Shown: piece by piece, positions 1 to 7,074 of the stretch
Layout of the letters: every line of letters begins with the position of its first letter
Position numbering within the stretch: position 1 is the stretch's first letter
Source: an uncultured Pseudomonadota bacterium
Lineage (GTDB): Bacteria > Desulfobacterota > Syntrophorhabdia > Syntrophorhabdales > Syntrophorhabdaceae
Direction: 5' to 3'
NCBI GenBank assembly: GCA_937862865.1
Contig: CALMFJ010000049.1
Location: 1 to 33,799, forward strand
Length of the DNA stretch: 33,799 nucleotides
Program-made: the position numbers and the translations under genes
The notes under the pieces: model-generated
Told to the model about the DNA's origin: nothing
Databases searched by the model: none
What the model saw: the letters and a program-made list of their open reading frames with translations, nothing else

Positions 1-1
1 C

Positions 2-52
2 TGCCAGCGGGTGGGAGGAGATGTGTATATCGGGTGCGGGATATACAAATAG
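2..52 (+). CDS. 3' end of an unknown protein gene (partial)
   Basis: Reading from base 2 gives a short open tail ending VGGDVYIGCGIYK before a TAG at 50-52. The glycine- and beta-rich composition looks like a real C-terminus. The gene would converge on the TPR-CHAT gene, and a bidirectional terminator lies between them, which fits. The other two plus frames give less protein-like tails. Only 16 codons are visible, so no family can be named and the frame choice is tentative. Confidence 0.3.
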   Translation, partial: CQRVGGDVYIGCGIYK

Positions 53-53
53 G

Positions 54-180
54 CGGCTAACGGCTAACGGCAAGAATCCCGCGACTAAAATTTAAGGTAA
101 AAAAAACCGGAAGGAAGATTCCGGTTTTTTTGTTGGACTATTATCCGGATGATGCGTTTTTTTCCGTTAGCCGTTAGCCG
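54..180. repeat. Heptamer-repeat inverted element, locus A
   Basis: Left arm 54-70 and right arm 164-180 are exact 17-bp inverted copies of one another, each made of a 7-bp unit (ctaacgg on one arm, ccgttag on the other). They enclose the terminator hairpin at 98-131. The right arm starts four bases beyond the stop codon of the TPR-CHAT gene. The same heptamer recurs at locus C (22677-22787). Confidence 0.85.
98..131. terminator. Bidirectional rho-independent terminator
   Basis: The stem CCGGAA/TTCCGG (107-112 with 119-124) extends through flanking A/T pairs, has a 6-base loop, and is flanked by an A-run on the left and a T-run on the right. It can stop transcription from either side, which suits the convergent genes here. 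Confidence 0.85.
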
Positions 181-183
181 TCC

Positions 184-3100
184 TCATTCCCCGTACAGCA
201 CGAACGCCGACCAGAAGAACGGGTGGTTGAATCCGGTTTTTTTGTCTTTCAGCAGGGCGATCTTTGCCGTGCGGAGGGCATCGATCTTGGACAGGTTCTT
301 GTCTATCAATCCTTCGTAGAACAGGGTCATGAGGTCGCGGGTCGGTTCGTCGGCAACGGACCAGAGGCTCACGAGGGCCGCCGGGCTGCCGGCGTACATG
401 ACCGCACGCGTGAGGCCGGTCACCCCTTCGGCATTGCTTACGTCCCCGAGGCCTGTTTCGCACGCCGAGAGGACCACGAGCCGCGCGTTGAAGCGGGTGT
501 TCATGATCTCACCCAGGGTCAGGAAACCGTCTTCCCTGTCGGACGGTATCTGGCTCAAGGCGATCGCCTGGAAACCGGGCTGCAGGATCCCGTGCGTGGA
601 AAAGTGAATGTACGAATACCGGGCCATTTCAGGGGATTTGGCTTTTTCTTCACTGGCGTTGATCCTGAGATATTTCTGGTGCCTGGCGCCGGTTTTATCA
701 TACAGGGAGTCTATCGCCTCGATCTCCTCGGCCGTACCCTTAAGACGCGTGAGCGTACCGCCGGACCGCAGGTACAGGTCCTTGACGAACACGGCGCCCG
801 GCGACGGATCTCCTCCGGCCGGTTTCGCCTTCCGGTCGGAGATCCGTTCGCCTTCCTTGCCCTCACCGGTTGCCGACTCCTTCCCGGCGGCATCGGTTTC
901 CTTGAGGTATTCCTGAAAATCGTAAACGGGATCCCCGAAACCGACGAACCCGCCCTGCGTATTGTCGGTGCTGTGCTGACTCCTGAGCACACCGAGGACG
1001 GTACCCGACTGAATGTATGTCATGGGATATTTTTCGACCATGAATATCTTTTCGCCGTTCTTTTCCGTTACGAGAGCCTCAAACGGGAGATACGCCAGAA
1101 TCCCCTGGGGGGCAATTATAAGCGTCTTTCCTTCTATATGCTCCTCGACCGGCTTCACGAGCAGGTCATACAGGTCCCGCGCGAGGTTTTCACGAAGGCG
1201 CTCGCCCTGCTGGTATGCCCGGATGTTCGCGAGCATTTTCTGCACGCGGGCTGTAATGTCCTCATATTTCGCCGGAAGCGTGACGATATGAAACCCGCTT
1301 TTCCCGATCACGAGGCAGTAGACACGCTTCTTGGTCAGGAAATATTCAAGCAGGGCCTCATTGTCTTGCAGGACATTGTCCTGGAGGGCCTTTGCGGAGA
1401 TCGGCCGGGGGTACTCTACCGACGCGTAGAGCGGGTTTTTGTAACGTATCTCGCGCGTCAGGGCGTCGAGCTTTTCCTGCGCCGCGCTCAAATTATTCCT
1501 GAGCTCTTCGACAAGCTTCTTGTCCGGGTACTTTGCCTGGTTCTCTTCGGCGAGCCGCTTCTTGAGCATCAGGGCCTTGTTTTCCAGCTGATCGCGTTCC
1601 TTCTTCACTTCAGGGTCGATGCCTTTTTCGAGGTCAACTCTCGCCTCTGCGAGCTGGTCGAGGAACATCCTCGCCTTCATTGCCTCAATGTACTGGAAAG
1701 CCTTTTCGCCCTCTTCTTTTTCAAGCATATACAGTGCGGCGTCTTCGTAATGGCCGTACACTTTTTCCATGTAGCTTCTTTTAAGCTCCGAAAATGCCGC
1801 CCGGGCGCGTACCTGTTCAAATTTTGCAAGCCCCTCATCATACAGGCGTATCGTCTCCTTCACATCGTCCCTCCGGCCCGAGACAGAAGCTTTTTTCAAG
1901 AGGGTCAAGCCCTGAGACTCTGCATCCTGCATCTGGCCGTAGAGATCGAGGGCCAGGTTGTAGTTCTCGTCTGCTTTTTCCAGGTCGGACGCCGAAAAGA
2001 AGACATCGCCGATCCCCTGGTAGGCATGCCCCATGTCGACGAGCGAATTTGCGGCCGTGAGGAGGCGCAGGGCCTCCCGGAACATATCGAGGGCCCCCAC
2101 CCTGTTTCCCCGTGCGAGATATATTTCACCGAGCGTCTTGTAGATGTCGCCCTGCCCGATAGGTTCGCGCGTTTTCTTGTAAAGGGCCATCGCCGAATTG
2201 AACATCGCGAGGGCATGGTCGGTCTTTTTGAGCCGGAGGTATGTTTCGCCCATTGTCCGGTATGTGTTTGCCTGACCGAGGGGGGAATTGGCCTTCACAT
2301 ACAGTCGCAGTGCATTCTCATAATACTGCATGGCGCGCGGGTAATCACCCGCGTAAAAATAGATGTCCCCGAGCGAGCGCTGTACATTGCCCTGGCCAAG
2401 GGGCTCGTTTGCCTCAACATACAGAGGCAGGGCCTTATCGTACATCTCAAGGGCCCGCGAAAAATTCCGGTTATAATACCCGATATCACCAAGGCCCTTA
2501 TAGATGTCCGCCTGGCCGACAGGCTCCTTCAGCTTCCGGTACAGGGGAAGGGCGGTTTCGTACGCCTCGGATACCGCGCTCAGGTTGCCCCTGCGAAGCT
2601 GGAGCTGGCCGATGCGCCGCAACGTGTCCGCCTGCCCGAGAGGATAATCGGCAGATCTGAACAATTCGAGCGCCTTCTGGTATGTCTCGAGCGCTTCGTC
2701 ATTCTTGCCGGTAAAGTAGGCGATGTCCGCAAGCCCCTTGAGCGTGTACGCCTCCCCGACGACAACGCCCGTTTTCCTGTAAAGGGTAAGTGCATTCCCG
2801 TACTGCCCGGCGGCCTCGTCGCTTTCCCCGGTCTTGAGGTCTATATCCCCGAAAGCGCGGTACACGTCCGCCTCTCCGGCCTGGTACGCGGCGCTTTTAT
2901 ACCGGGCGAGCGCAAGCTCGAGTGCGCCGAGGGCTGTCTTGTAGTCCCGCAGCCTCATGGCGGCGTATGCCATGCTGAGATAGACGTGCCCTTCTTCAAC
3001 GGGGGAGCCCTCCCGCGAAATTATCCGCCGTGATGTCTCGAGAAGCTTTTGTGCTGTCTTGCCTTCGCCCATCTGACTGTAGACGTCGGCCGTCTTCCGG

Positions 3101-3657
3101 GTAATGACCCCCCTCAAAATGTTCGGCCCGCTCCGGGAGTATATCTCCGCGGCCCTGTTATACATGAGGAGCGCATTCGTCGGGTTGCCCTGGTAGAACG
3201 CGGCATCGCCGTTCCCTTCGTAGGCGCGGGCCATGAGAATATCGCTCTCCGACCGGCGGGCAAGCGGCATGGAATCATCGTAAAGCTTGAGGGCACGGTC
3301 CGGCCGGGCAGTGAAGAGGAAATAGCCGGCGGCGCGAAGCATCATTTCTGTCAGTGCCTTTTCGTCGTTTTTTTTCCGCGCGCCCTCGAGGACCATATCC
3401 ACCAGTGTATCATCGCGATTGCCAATGGCCCGGTCCAGCACCTTTTCCAAAACGGGGGCCTTTATTTTTTCTTCATTGTCCGCGAACACTGTCCAGAAGC
3501 TGCTGCCCTCTTTATGCGCGCTGAAAAGCGCATCGGATATGCGCATATCCTCGTCTGTGAGGGGCGCCGCTCCGGCGGAATGGACATGGCCGGCGACAAT
3601 GAGGAAGAAAAACAGGGCGACAGCGAAAAGGGAAGATACATGTCTGAATGTGATCAT
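184..3657 (-). CDS. Exported TPR-CHAT domain protein (putative caspase-like protease)
   Basis: A 1157-residue protein. An N-terminal signal peptide (about residues 1-28, hydrophobic core FAVALFFFLIVAG) predicts export to the periplasm or beyond. Residues about 95-640 are a long tetratricopeptide array with roughly 40-residue units, many sharing a P-(L/I)-GQA/GQG linker. A coiled coil follows at about 685-740, then a CHAT domain (PF12770, caspase-like clan CD fold) at about 750-1157. The expected catalytic dyad is present: His1022 in HFSTHG and Cys1066 in LSACETG, so the protease should be active. A Gly/Glu/Lys-rich insertion sits inside the CHAT domain at about 920-955. The start ATG follows a GAGGG Shine-Dalgarno. 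The gene is the last of a unit with two small secreted peptides upstream. CHAT enzymes cut specific protein partners that are often encoded nearby. The actual substrate here is unknown. Confidence 0.93.
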   Translation of the reverse strand: MITFRHVSSLFAVALFFFLIVAGHVHSAGAAPLTDEDMRISDALFSAHKEGSSFWTVFADNEEKIKAPVLEKVLDRAIGNRDDTLVDMVLEGARKKNDEKALTEMMLRAAGYFLFTARPDRALKLYDDSMPLARRSESDILMARAYEGNGDAAFYQGNPTNALLMYNRAAEIYSRSGPNILRGVITRKTADVYSQMGEGKTAQKLLETSRRIISREGSPVEEGHVYLSMAYAAMRLRDYKTALGALELALARYKSAAYQAGEADVYRAFGDIDLKTGESDEAAGQYGNALTLYRKTGVVVGEAYTLKGLADIAYFTGKNDEALETYQKALELFRSADYPLGQADTLRRIGQLQLRRGNLSAVSEAYETALPLYRKLKEPVGQADIYKGLGDIGYYNRNFSRALEMYDKALPLYVEANEPLGQGNVQRSLGDIYFYAGDYPRAMQYYENALRLYVKANSPLGQANTYRTMGETYLRLKKTDHALAMFNSAMALYKKTREPIGQGDIYKTLGEIYLARGNRVGALDMFREALRLLTAANSLVDMGHAYQGIGDVFFSASDLEKADENYNLALDLYGQMQDAESQGLTLLKKASVSGRRDDVKETIRLYDEGLAKFEQVRARAAFSELKRSYMEKVYGHYEDAALYMLEKEEGEKAFQYIEAMKARMFLDQLAEARVDLEKGIDPEVKKERDQLENKALMLKKRLAEENQAKYPDKKLVEELRNNLSAAQEKLDALTREIRYKNPLYASVEYPRPISAKALQDNVLQDNEALLEYFLTKKRVYCLVIGKSGFHIVTLPAKYEDITARVQKMLANIRAYQQGERLRENLARDLYDLLVKPVEEHIEGKTLIIAPQGILAYLPFEALVTEKNGEKIFMVEKYPMTYIQSGTVLGVLRSQHSTDNTQGGFVGFGDPVYDFQEYLKETDAAGKESATGEGKEGERISDRKAKPAGGDPSPGAVFVKDLYLRSGGTLTRLKGTAEEIEAIDSLYDKTGARHQKYLRINASEEKAKSPEMARYSYIHFSTHGILQPGFQAIALSQIPSDREDGFLTLGEIMNTRFNARLVVLSACETGLGDVSNAEGVTGLTRAVMYAGSPAALVSLWSVADEPTRDLMTLFYEGLIDKNLSKIDALRTAKIALLKDKKTGFNHPFFWSAFVLYGE

Positions 3658-3765
3658 ACTATCAGGGACCCTCTGTTTGATATATTCAGGAAGCCTTACA
3701 TCAACCGCGTGTCAGGCGCCGCGCGTCACTCGCTGCCGTCGGACAAGCACCGTTCCGGCCTGTCC

Positions 3766-3945
3766 TCAAGGCGGCACAGGAACACGGTCTTCAGGTATCG
3801 CGTTCGCGTGGTCCCCGTCTATGATAGTCGGCACGGCGGGCGGGTCAGGGGGGTCTCGTCCTTTATCTGCAAAACACACATTTACGGATGCCGTCAGCGA
3901 CAATGCCAGCAGCAGAACAAAAGAAAACCGTCTCACAATATTCAA
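3766..3945 (-). CDS. Small secreted proline-rich peptide 2
   Basis: A 59-codon gene starting at TTG 3945, preceded by ACAGG. It has a classic signal peptide: basic NIVRR, then hydrophobic FSFVLLLALSLTASV, then a cleavage site VCFA followed by DKGRDPPDP. The predicted mature part is about 33 residues, acidic and proline-rich, ending VPVPP. Its junction CFAD...DPPDP matches that of the peptide encoded just upstream, so the two look like paralogues. It starts 23 bases after that gene's stop and lies about 110 bases before the TPR-CHAT start. No family is recognised. A longer in-frame ORF begins at 4038, but it would overlap peptide 1 and bury the signal peptide, so the internal TTG is preferred. 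The non-ATG start is the main uncertainty. Confidence 0.6.
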   Translation of the reverse strand: MNIVRRFSFVLLLALSLTASVNVCFADKGRDPPDPPAVPTIIDGDHANAIPEDRVPVPP

Positions 3946-3968
3946 CGCCTGTAAGGTCTTCCGTCTGC

Positions 3969-4097
3969 CTAGCGGGGCGCAGCTACAGTCGTCCCGGCCG
4001 CTTGAGGCGGTTTCGGATCCGGAGGATCGGCGAAGCACATGCTTGACACGGAGAGCATGACAAGCGCTGAGATAACGATCTTTGTGGCTAACTTCAT
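3969..4097 (-). CDS. Small secreted proline-rich peptide 1
   Basis: A 42-codon gene below the usual ORF size cut-off. ATG 4097 has an AGGGGG Shine-Dalgarno six bases upstream and lies about 45 bases downstream of a strong sigma-70-type promoter. It begins MKLATK, then hydrophobic IVISALVMLSVSSM, then CFA followed by DPPDPKPPQ, and ends TTVAAPR. This is a clear signal peptide with a mature part of only about 19 residues. The CFA-D-PPDP junction is shared with the next gene (CFADKGRDPPDP). It is the first gene of the unit ending in the exported TPR-CHAT protein. No family or function is known to me. A substrate, ligand or pro-peptide of the CHAT protein is possible but only inferred from position. 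Confidence 0.65.
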   Translation of the reverse strand: MKLATKIVISALVMLSVSSMCFADPPDPKPPQAAGTTVAAPR

Positions 4098-4148
4098 TGC
4101 AACCCCCTGTTCAGGCTATTACTGCCTGTAAAACCATGCCTTACAGAA

Positions 4149-4177
4149 AGGATAGTAAAAAGGACCGGAATTGTCAA
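4149..4177 (-). promoter_or_regulatory. Promoter of the peptide/TPR-CHAT unit
   Basis: On the minus strand TTGACA (4172-4177) is followed by a 17-base spacer and TATCCT (4149-4154). The -35 is perfect and the -10 matches 4 of 6. It predicts a start near 4141 and a leader of about 45 bases before peptide 1. No other good promoter was seen before the TPR-CHAT gene, so all three genes are probably co-transcribed. Confidence 0.7.
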
Positions 4178-4181
4178 TATA

Positions 4182-4201
4182 CCCCGGCAGGCGGGGATGA
4201 C
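4182..4201. repeat. REP-like palindrome
   Basis: A CCCCG/CGGGG stem around a short loop followed by ATGAC. It is the same layout as the ATTCCGG/CCGGAATGAC palindrome at 29166-29187 and the arms at 16060-16182, and is probably a diverged member of one dispersed family. Confidence 0.5.
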
Positions 4202-4373
4202 AGCGGGTGGTTTATGCCCGTGTTGTCCGTGCTCTCGTAAGGAGAGAAAAGGATTGTGACACAGCTCCCAATTTTTTTCCCGTATCTGTGACCTGAATCA
4301 TTTCGGGCCATTTATTTTCCCGCTATACTTTCTCCAGTAAGGGACGAATGATGGAAATCGATTTTATTTCTTC

Positions 4374-4441
4374 GAAGCAAAGAATTTGCTTCTGACTTAT
4401 CGGGGTGCGGGACGCCTCGGGAACTGACGCGCCCGGCATGC
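4374..4441 (+). promoter_or_regulatory. Structured mRNA leader before the 63-residue protein gene
   Basis: Two successive hairpins can form. The first is GAAGCAAA-gaa-TTTGCTTC (about 4374-4392). The second is a GC-rich stem GGG-a-CGC with GCG-CCC (about 4409-4434), extendable outward to 4441. An A-run and a strong AAAGGAGG ribosome site follow directly. This spacing would suit a translation-controlling leader. I could not match it to a riboswitch class I know, so the regulatory role is inferred from structure only. Confidence 0.35.
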
Positions 4442-4459
4442 AAAAAGGAGGCAAATAAA

Positions 4460-4651
4460 ATGATACGGGAAATAAGGTTTACTGTCACCGGCGAAGTGAA
4501 GAAACCGAAAAGGGGTGATTGGTTCCTGAATTCAAACGATCTTCCGATATGCGCGGCGCACGACTTCAATGTCACCAGGTTCCGCATGCTCAAAATGGAA
4601 ATGATCGACGAAGAGGGCCGGGCGGTAAGAGCAGGCCGGGCAGGTTTCTAA
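4460..4651 (+). CDS. Small hypothetical protein, 63 residues
   Basis: ATG 4460 is preceded by an almost perfect AAAGGAGG site eight bases upstream, and the gene ends just before a strong terminator, so it is very likely translated as a single-gene unit. The protein begins MIREIRFTVTGEV, followed by KRGDWFLNSNDLPICAAHDF and a charged C-terminal tail. It has no signal peptide or membrane segment and one cysteine. I recognise no family. A structured leader (4374-4441) precedes it, suggesting control at translation. Codon use resembles that of the neighbours. Confidence 0.6.
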   Translation: MIREIRFTVTGEVKKPKRGDWFLNSNDLPICAAHDFNVTRFRMLKMEMIDEEGRAVRAGRAGF

Positions 4652-4717
4652 AAACAGGCGGGAAGGCAAAGCGGTCCATTCAGGCAACTGCCGTACCTTC
4701 CCGCCTGTTTCATTTTT
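4652..4717 (+). terminator. Rho-independent terminator
   Basis: A 14-bp perfect stem, AACAGGCGGGAAGG (from 4653) paired with CCTTCCCGCCTGTT (to about 4709), has a loop of about 30 bases and is followed by TTCATTTTT. It closes the 63-residue protein gene. The long loop can hold a small inner hairpin (GGCA/TGCC). Confidence 0.8.
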
Positions 4718-4773
4718 CCTGTGGTAATCGTAACCCTTGTCGGGTAATATAAACTTTAAAAAGGACGGAACAG

Positions 4774-5205
4774 GTGAAGCTCGAACACATCGGCTTTGTC
4801 GTTGAAAAGATCGAAGAGTTTGCCCGGGTCCTGAAGGCTATAGGATTCGACGACATGACGCGTCCGGTGGCGGACCATAACAACAATGTGTATGCGTCGT
4901 TTGTGCCGATCGGCGGAAATGACGATGTCTATCTCGAGGTCCTTGAACCGGTCGATGACACGTCGGTTGTCTCCGGCTTCCTGAAAAGAACGGGTGGAGG
5001 TCTCCACCATTTGTGTTTCGAAGTGGATGATATAGAAAAAGCCTCGAAGGAACTCGAAGGGCTCGGCTTCAAAATGGTTTCCGGCCCGGCAATGTGCCCC
5101 GCGTACGACGAAAATCTGGACCGCACATGCGAAGGGGTTACAAAGATATCCTTTTTCCTGTTGCCGAACCGGCTGCTCATCGAGCTTTTGGAAAAAGGAC
5201 GGTAG
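4774..5205 (+). CDS. VOC-family protein, methylmalonyl-CoA epimerase-like
   Basis: 143 residues forming two beta-alpha-beta-beta-beta modules of the vicinal-oxygen-chelate (glyoxalase) superfamily. The usual metal ligands can be placed: His5 in LEHIG, Glu in VYLEVLEP, His in GLHHLCFEV and Glu in LLIELLE. Length and the LHHLCFEVDDIEKA segment resemble methylmalonyl-CoA epimerase, which interconverts the 2R and 2S thioesters in propionate metabolism. Sequence alone does not separate this from other VOC enzymes, and no mutase or carboxylase gene is nearby. Start is GTG 4774 with AAGGA upstream. It stands alone between a terminator and the AmpG-like gene, which follows after about 110 bases. Confidence 0.75.
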   Translation: MKLEHIGFVVEKIEEFARVLKAIGFDDMTRPVADHNNNVYASFVPIGGNDDVYLEVLEPVDDTSVVSGFLKRTGGGLHHLCFEVDDIEKASKELEGLGFKMVSGPAMCPAYDENLDRTCEGVTKISFFLLPNRLLIELLEKGR

Positions 5206-5319
5206 CAGCACGCGGCGGCGCGTGAGATAAGCGATGCACCGGGGCTTTGAGCGGTGCGACGGGGACCCTTCCCGGAATGTCCTGCCCGAAATTGAATAGT
5301 GAATAAAGAGAAAGACCGG

Positions 5320-6603
5320 ATGAATACTGTCTCCCAGGGCGGCGGGGTACTGACGAAAATAAAGAACTCACCCTACGTGCAGGCCTTTGCCAGCTATCGC
5401 ATGATCGTCATGGTCATTCTCGGTTTTGCGTCGGGCCTGCCGCTGCCGCTCACGTCGGGGACGCTTCAGGCATGGCTGACCACGGCAGGCGTCGACATAA
5501 AGATGATCGGCATCTTTTCCATCGTCGGCCTCCCCTATACACTGAAGTTCCTCTGGTCACCCTTCATGGACAGGTTTGTCCCGCCGTTTCTCGGCAGGCG
5601 CAGGGGCTGGATCGTCTGCACACAGGTCGCCCTCCTTGCCGGCATTGCCGTTATGGCCCTCATGTCGCCTCAGAGCATGCCCTTTGCGCTCGGCATTATC
5701 GCCCTGTGTGTCGCATTTTTTTCGGCCTCGCAGGATATCGTCGTCGATGCGTACCGGACGGATGTCCTGCCGGCACATGAGAGGGGCACCGGGGTTGCCG
5801 TTTTCATATTCGGCTACAGGATAGCGTTTCTGGTTGCGGGCGCCCTGGCCCTCATGATGGCCGACAGGGTGGGGTGGCAGAAAACGTATATTTTTATGGC
5901 GTGCCTCATGATCCTCGGCATGCTGGGGTCCTTCGCCGGGCGCGAACCGGACGGGAAGATCGTTCCGCCAAAGAACATGGGTGAGGCGGTGTGGGGGCCT
6001 CTGAAGGATTTCTTTTCGCGAAAATCGGCCGTCGTACTCTTGCTTTTTATTATTTTGTACAAACTTGGAGACGCGTACGCCGGGGCCCTGACAACGGCCT
6101 TCCTCATCCGCGGCGTGCATTTTACCCTGAGCGAGCTCGCGATCATCAATAAATTGATAGGCATCGTCGCGACGATCGTCGGGGCCCTTTTCGGCGGGAC
6201 CCTCATGGTCAAGATGGGCCTTTTCCGTTCTCTGTGGTGGTTCGGGATACTCCAGACACTATCGAACTTCTCCTTCATGGTACTCGCCGTTATCGGGAAG
6301 AGCTATACCGCGGCCATCGTTGCGGTCGCCTTCGAGAACGTCACGGGGGGAATGGGTTCGACCGCCTTCGTTGCCTTTGTTATGGCACTGTGCAACAAAA
6401 GGTTCACGGCGACCCAGTTCGCGCTCCTGTCGTCGCTCGCCGTCCTGGGGCGCGTCGTGATATCCCCGACGTCGGGGTATATCGTGACCTATGTCGGATG
6501 GGCCGTCTTTTTCCTGTTCACGGTAATAGCCGCACTGCCGGGACTGGCACTTTTGCTGTACCTGAAAAAGGATATTCTTTCGCTCGACACGGATGCATCG
6601 TAG
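5320..6603 (+). CDS. ampG: AmpG-type muropeptide permease (MFS transporter)
   Basis: A major-facilitator protein of about 427 residues with roughly twelve membrane segments. Signature stretches match the AmpG/PAT family: GFASGLPLPLTSGTLQAWL, the loop FLWSPFMDRFVPPFLGRRRG after helix 2, and SQDIVVDAYRTDVL. AmpG takes up GlcNAc-anhydroMurNAc peptides from the periplasm for cell-wall recycling; acetyl-CoA transporters share the fold, so the substrate is inferred. ATG 5320 has a purine-rich AGAGAAAGA upstream and puts the N-terminus in family position. An in-frame GTG at 5299 adds seven residues but lacks a ribosome site. A murein-amidase-like gene and a NagA-like gene lie within 2 kb, consistent with peptidoglycan turnover. 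Confidence 0.88.
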   Translation: MNTVSQGGGVLTKIKNSPYVQAFASYRMIVMVILGFASGLPLPLTSGTLQAWLTTAGVDIKMIGIFSIVGLPYTLKFLWSPFMDRFVPPFLGRRRGWIVCTQVALLAGIAVMALMSPQSMPFALGIIALCVAFFSASQDIVVDAYRTDVLPAHERGTGVAVFIFGYRIAFLVAGALALMMADRVGWQKTYIFMACLMILGMLGSFAGREPDGKIVPPKNMGEAVWGPLKDFFSRKSAVVLLLFIILYKLGDAYAGALTTAFLIRGVHFTLSELAIINKLIGIVATIVGALFGGTLMVKMGLFRSLWWFGILQTLSNFSFMVLAVIGKSYTAAIVAVAFENVTGGMGSTAFVAFVMALCNKRFTATQFALLSSLAVLGRVVISPTSGYIVTYVGWAVFFLFTVIAALPGLALLLYLKKDILSLDTDAS

Positions 6604-6674
6604 GCCGTTTTTACATTACCTTTCACGGACTTTCCCCTCGATAAAGATTTATTAAAGTTTTTTCATAAATTTCA

Positions 6675-6703
6675 TTGACAGGTTTTTTATACTGTGGGAT
6701 ACT
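6675..6703 (+). promoter_or_regulatory. Promoter of the cold-shock gene
   Basis: TTGACA (6675-6680), a 17-base spacer and GATACT (6698-6703). Transcription would start near 6710 and give a leader of about 105 bases before the start codon. Long structured leaders are typical of csp mRNAs, which are controlled by temperature-dependent folding. Confidence 0.65.
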
Positions 6704-6816
6704 GACAACGAAGTTTCGGAAGTCGCTGTCAGTAGTGATGAAGTTCCTCATGTACATGAACATCCACGACGCAGTTCCGTAATCTTCAAAAATATTTTAA
6801 GGAGGGGTTCAGCAAT

Positions 6817-7017
6817 ATGGCAAAAGGAACTGTGAAGTGGTTTAACGAGTCCAAGGGTTTTGGTTTTATAACTCAGGATGACGGTGTAGACGTTTTCGTT
6901 CACTACTCAGCGATCCAGGACTCAGGTTTCAAAACCCTTGCGGAAGGCCAGGAAGTGAATTTTGACGTTGTGAAAGGTCCTAAGGGACTTCAGGCTGCAA
7001 ACGTAACGAAAGTCTAA
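6817..7017 (+). CDS. Cold-shock protein, CspA family
   Basis: A 66-residue single cold-shock domain (OB fold). It has both nucleic-acid binding motifs, RNP1 as KGFGFIT and RNP2 as VFVHYSAI, and the usual [18 protein letters not shown] beginning. Such proteins melt mRNA secondary structure as RNA chaperones in the cytoplasm. The start ATG follows AAGGAGG. A strong promoter and a leader of about 105 bases precede it, and a hairpin follows the stop, so it is monocistronic. The sequence does not show whether it is cold-induced or constitutive. Confidence 0.97.
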   Translation: MAKGTVKWFNESKGFGFITQDDGVDVFVHYSAIQDSGFKTLAEGQEVNFDVVKGPKGLQAANVTKV

Positions 7018-7034
7018 AACCTAAAATTAAAATA

Positions 7035-7066
7035 GAGGGCCCGGTCCATGCCGGGTCCTTCAATAC
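7035..7066. terminator. Probable bidirectional terminator
   Basis: A stem pairing AGGGCCCGG with CCGGGTCCT (one G-T pair) around a 6-base loop lies between the convergent csp and amidase stop codons. The T-run is weak on the plus side. On the minus side the hairpin is followed by CTATTTTAATTTT, so it works better for the amidase gene. Confidence 0.55.
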
Positions 7067-7074
7067 GTTCAGTA

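Larger units (their letters stand above)
4098..4459. other. Divergent intergenic region, 362 bases
   Basis: This non-coding stretch separates the leftward peptide/CHAT unit from the rightward 63-residue protein gene. It holds the leftward promoter (4149-4177), a REP-like palindrome (4182-4201), a possible rightward -10 box TATACT (4324-4329, no good -35) and two hairpins just before the next gene (4374-4392 and 4403-4441). The remainder shows nothing recognisable. Confidence 0.6.

Noticed and set aside
223-3033. 936-residue open frame on the plus strand across the TPR-CHAT gene
   Set aside because: It is antisense to a well-supported gene with signal peptide, TPR repeats and CHAT catalytic residues. 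Its translation has no recognisable domain and is Cys/Arg/His-rich in the way shadow frames are. The 120-bp repeats and codon bias explain its length.
4403-4441. Guanidine-II, preQ1-I or c-di-GMP riboswitch
   Set aside because: A GGGACGCC string and an A-rich tail before the Shine-Dalgarno suggested these, but paired ACGR tetraloop hairpins, the preQ1 loop/tail pairing and the GEMM core were not found.
4312-4593. 93-residue minus-strand frame opposite the 63-residue gene
   Set aside because: It has no ribosome site, runs across the structured leader, and competes with a plus-strand gene that has a near-perfect Shine-Dalgarno and a terminator.
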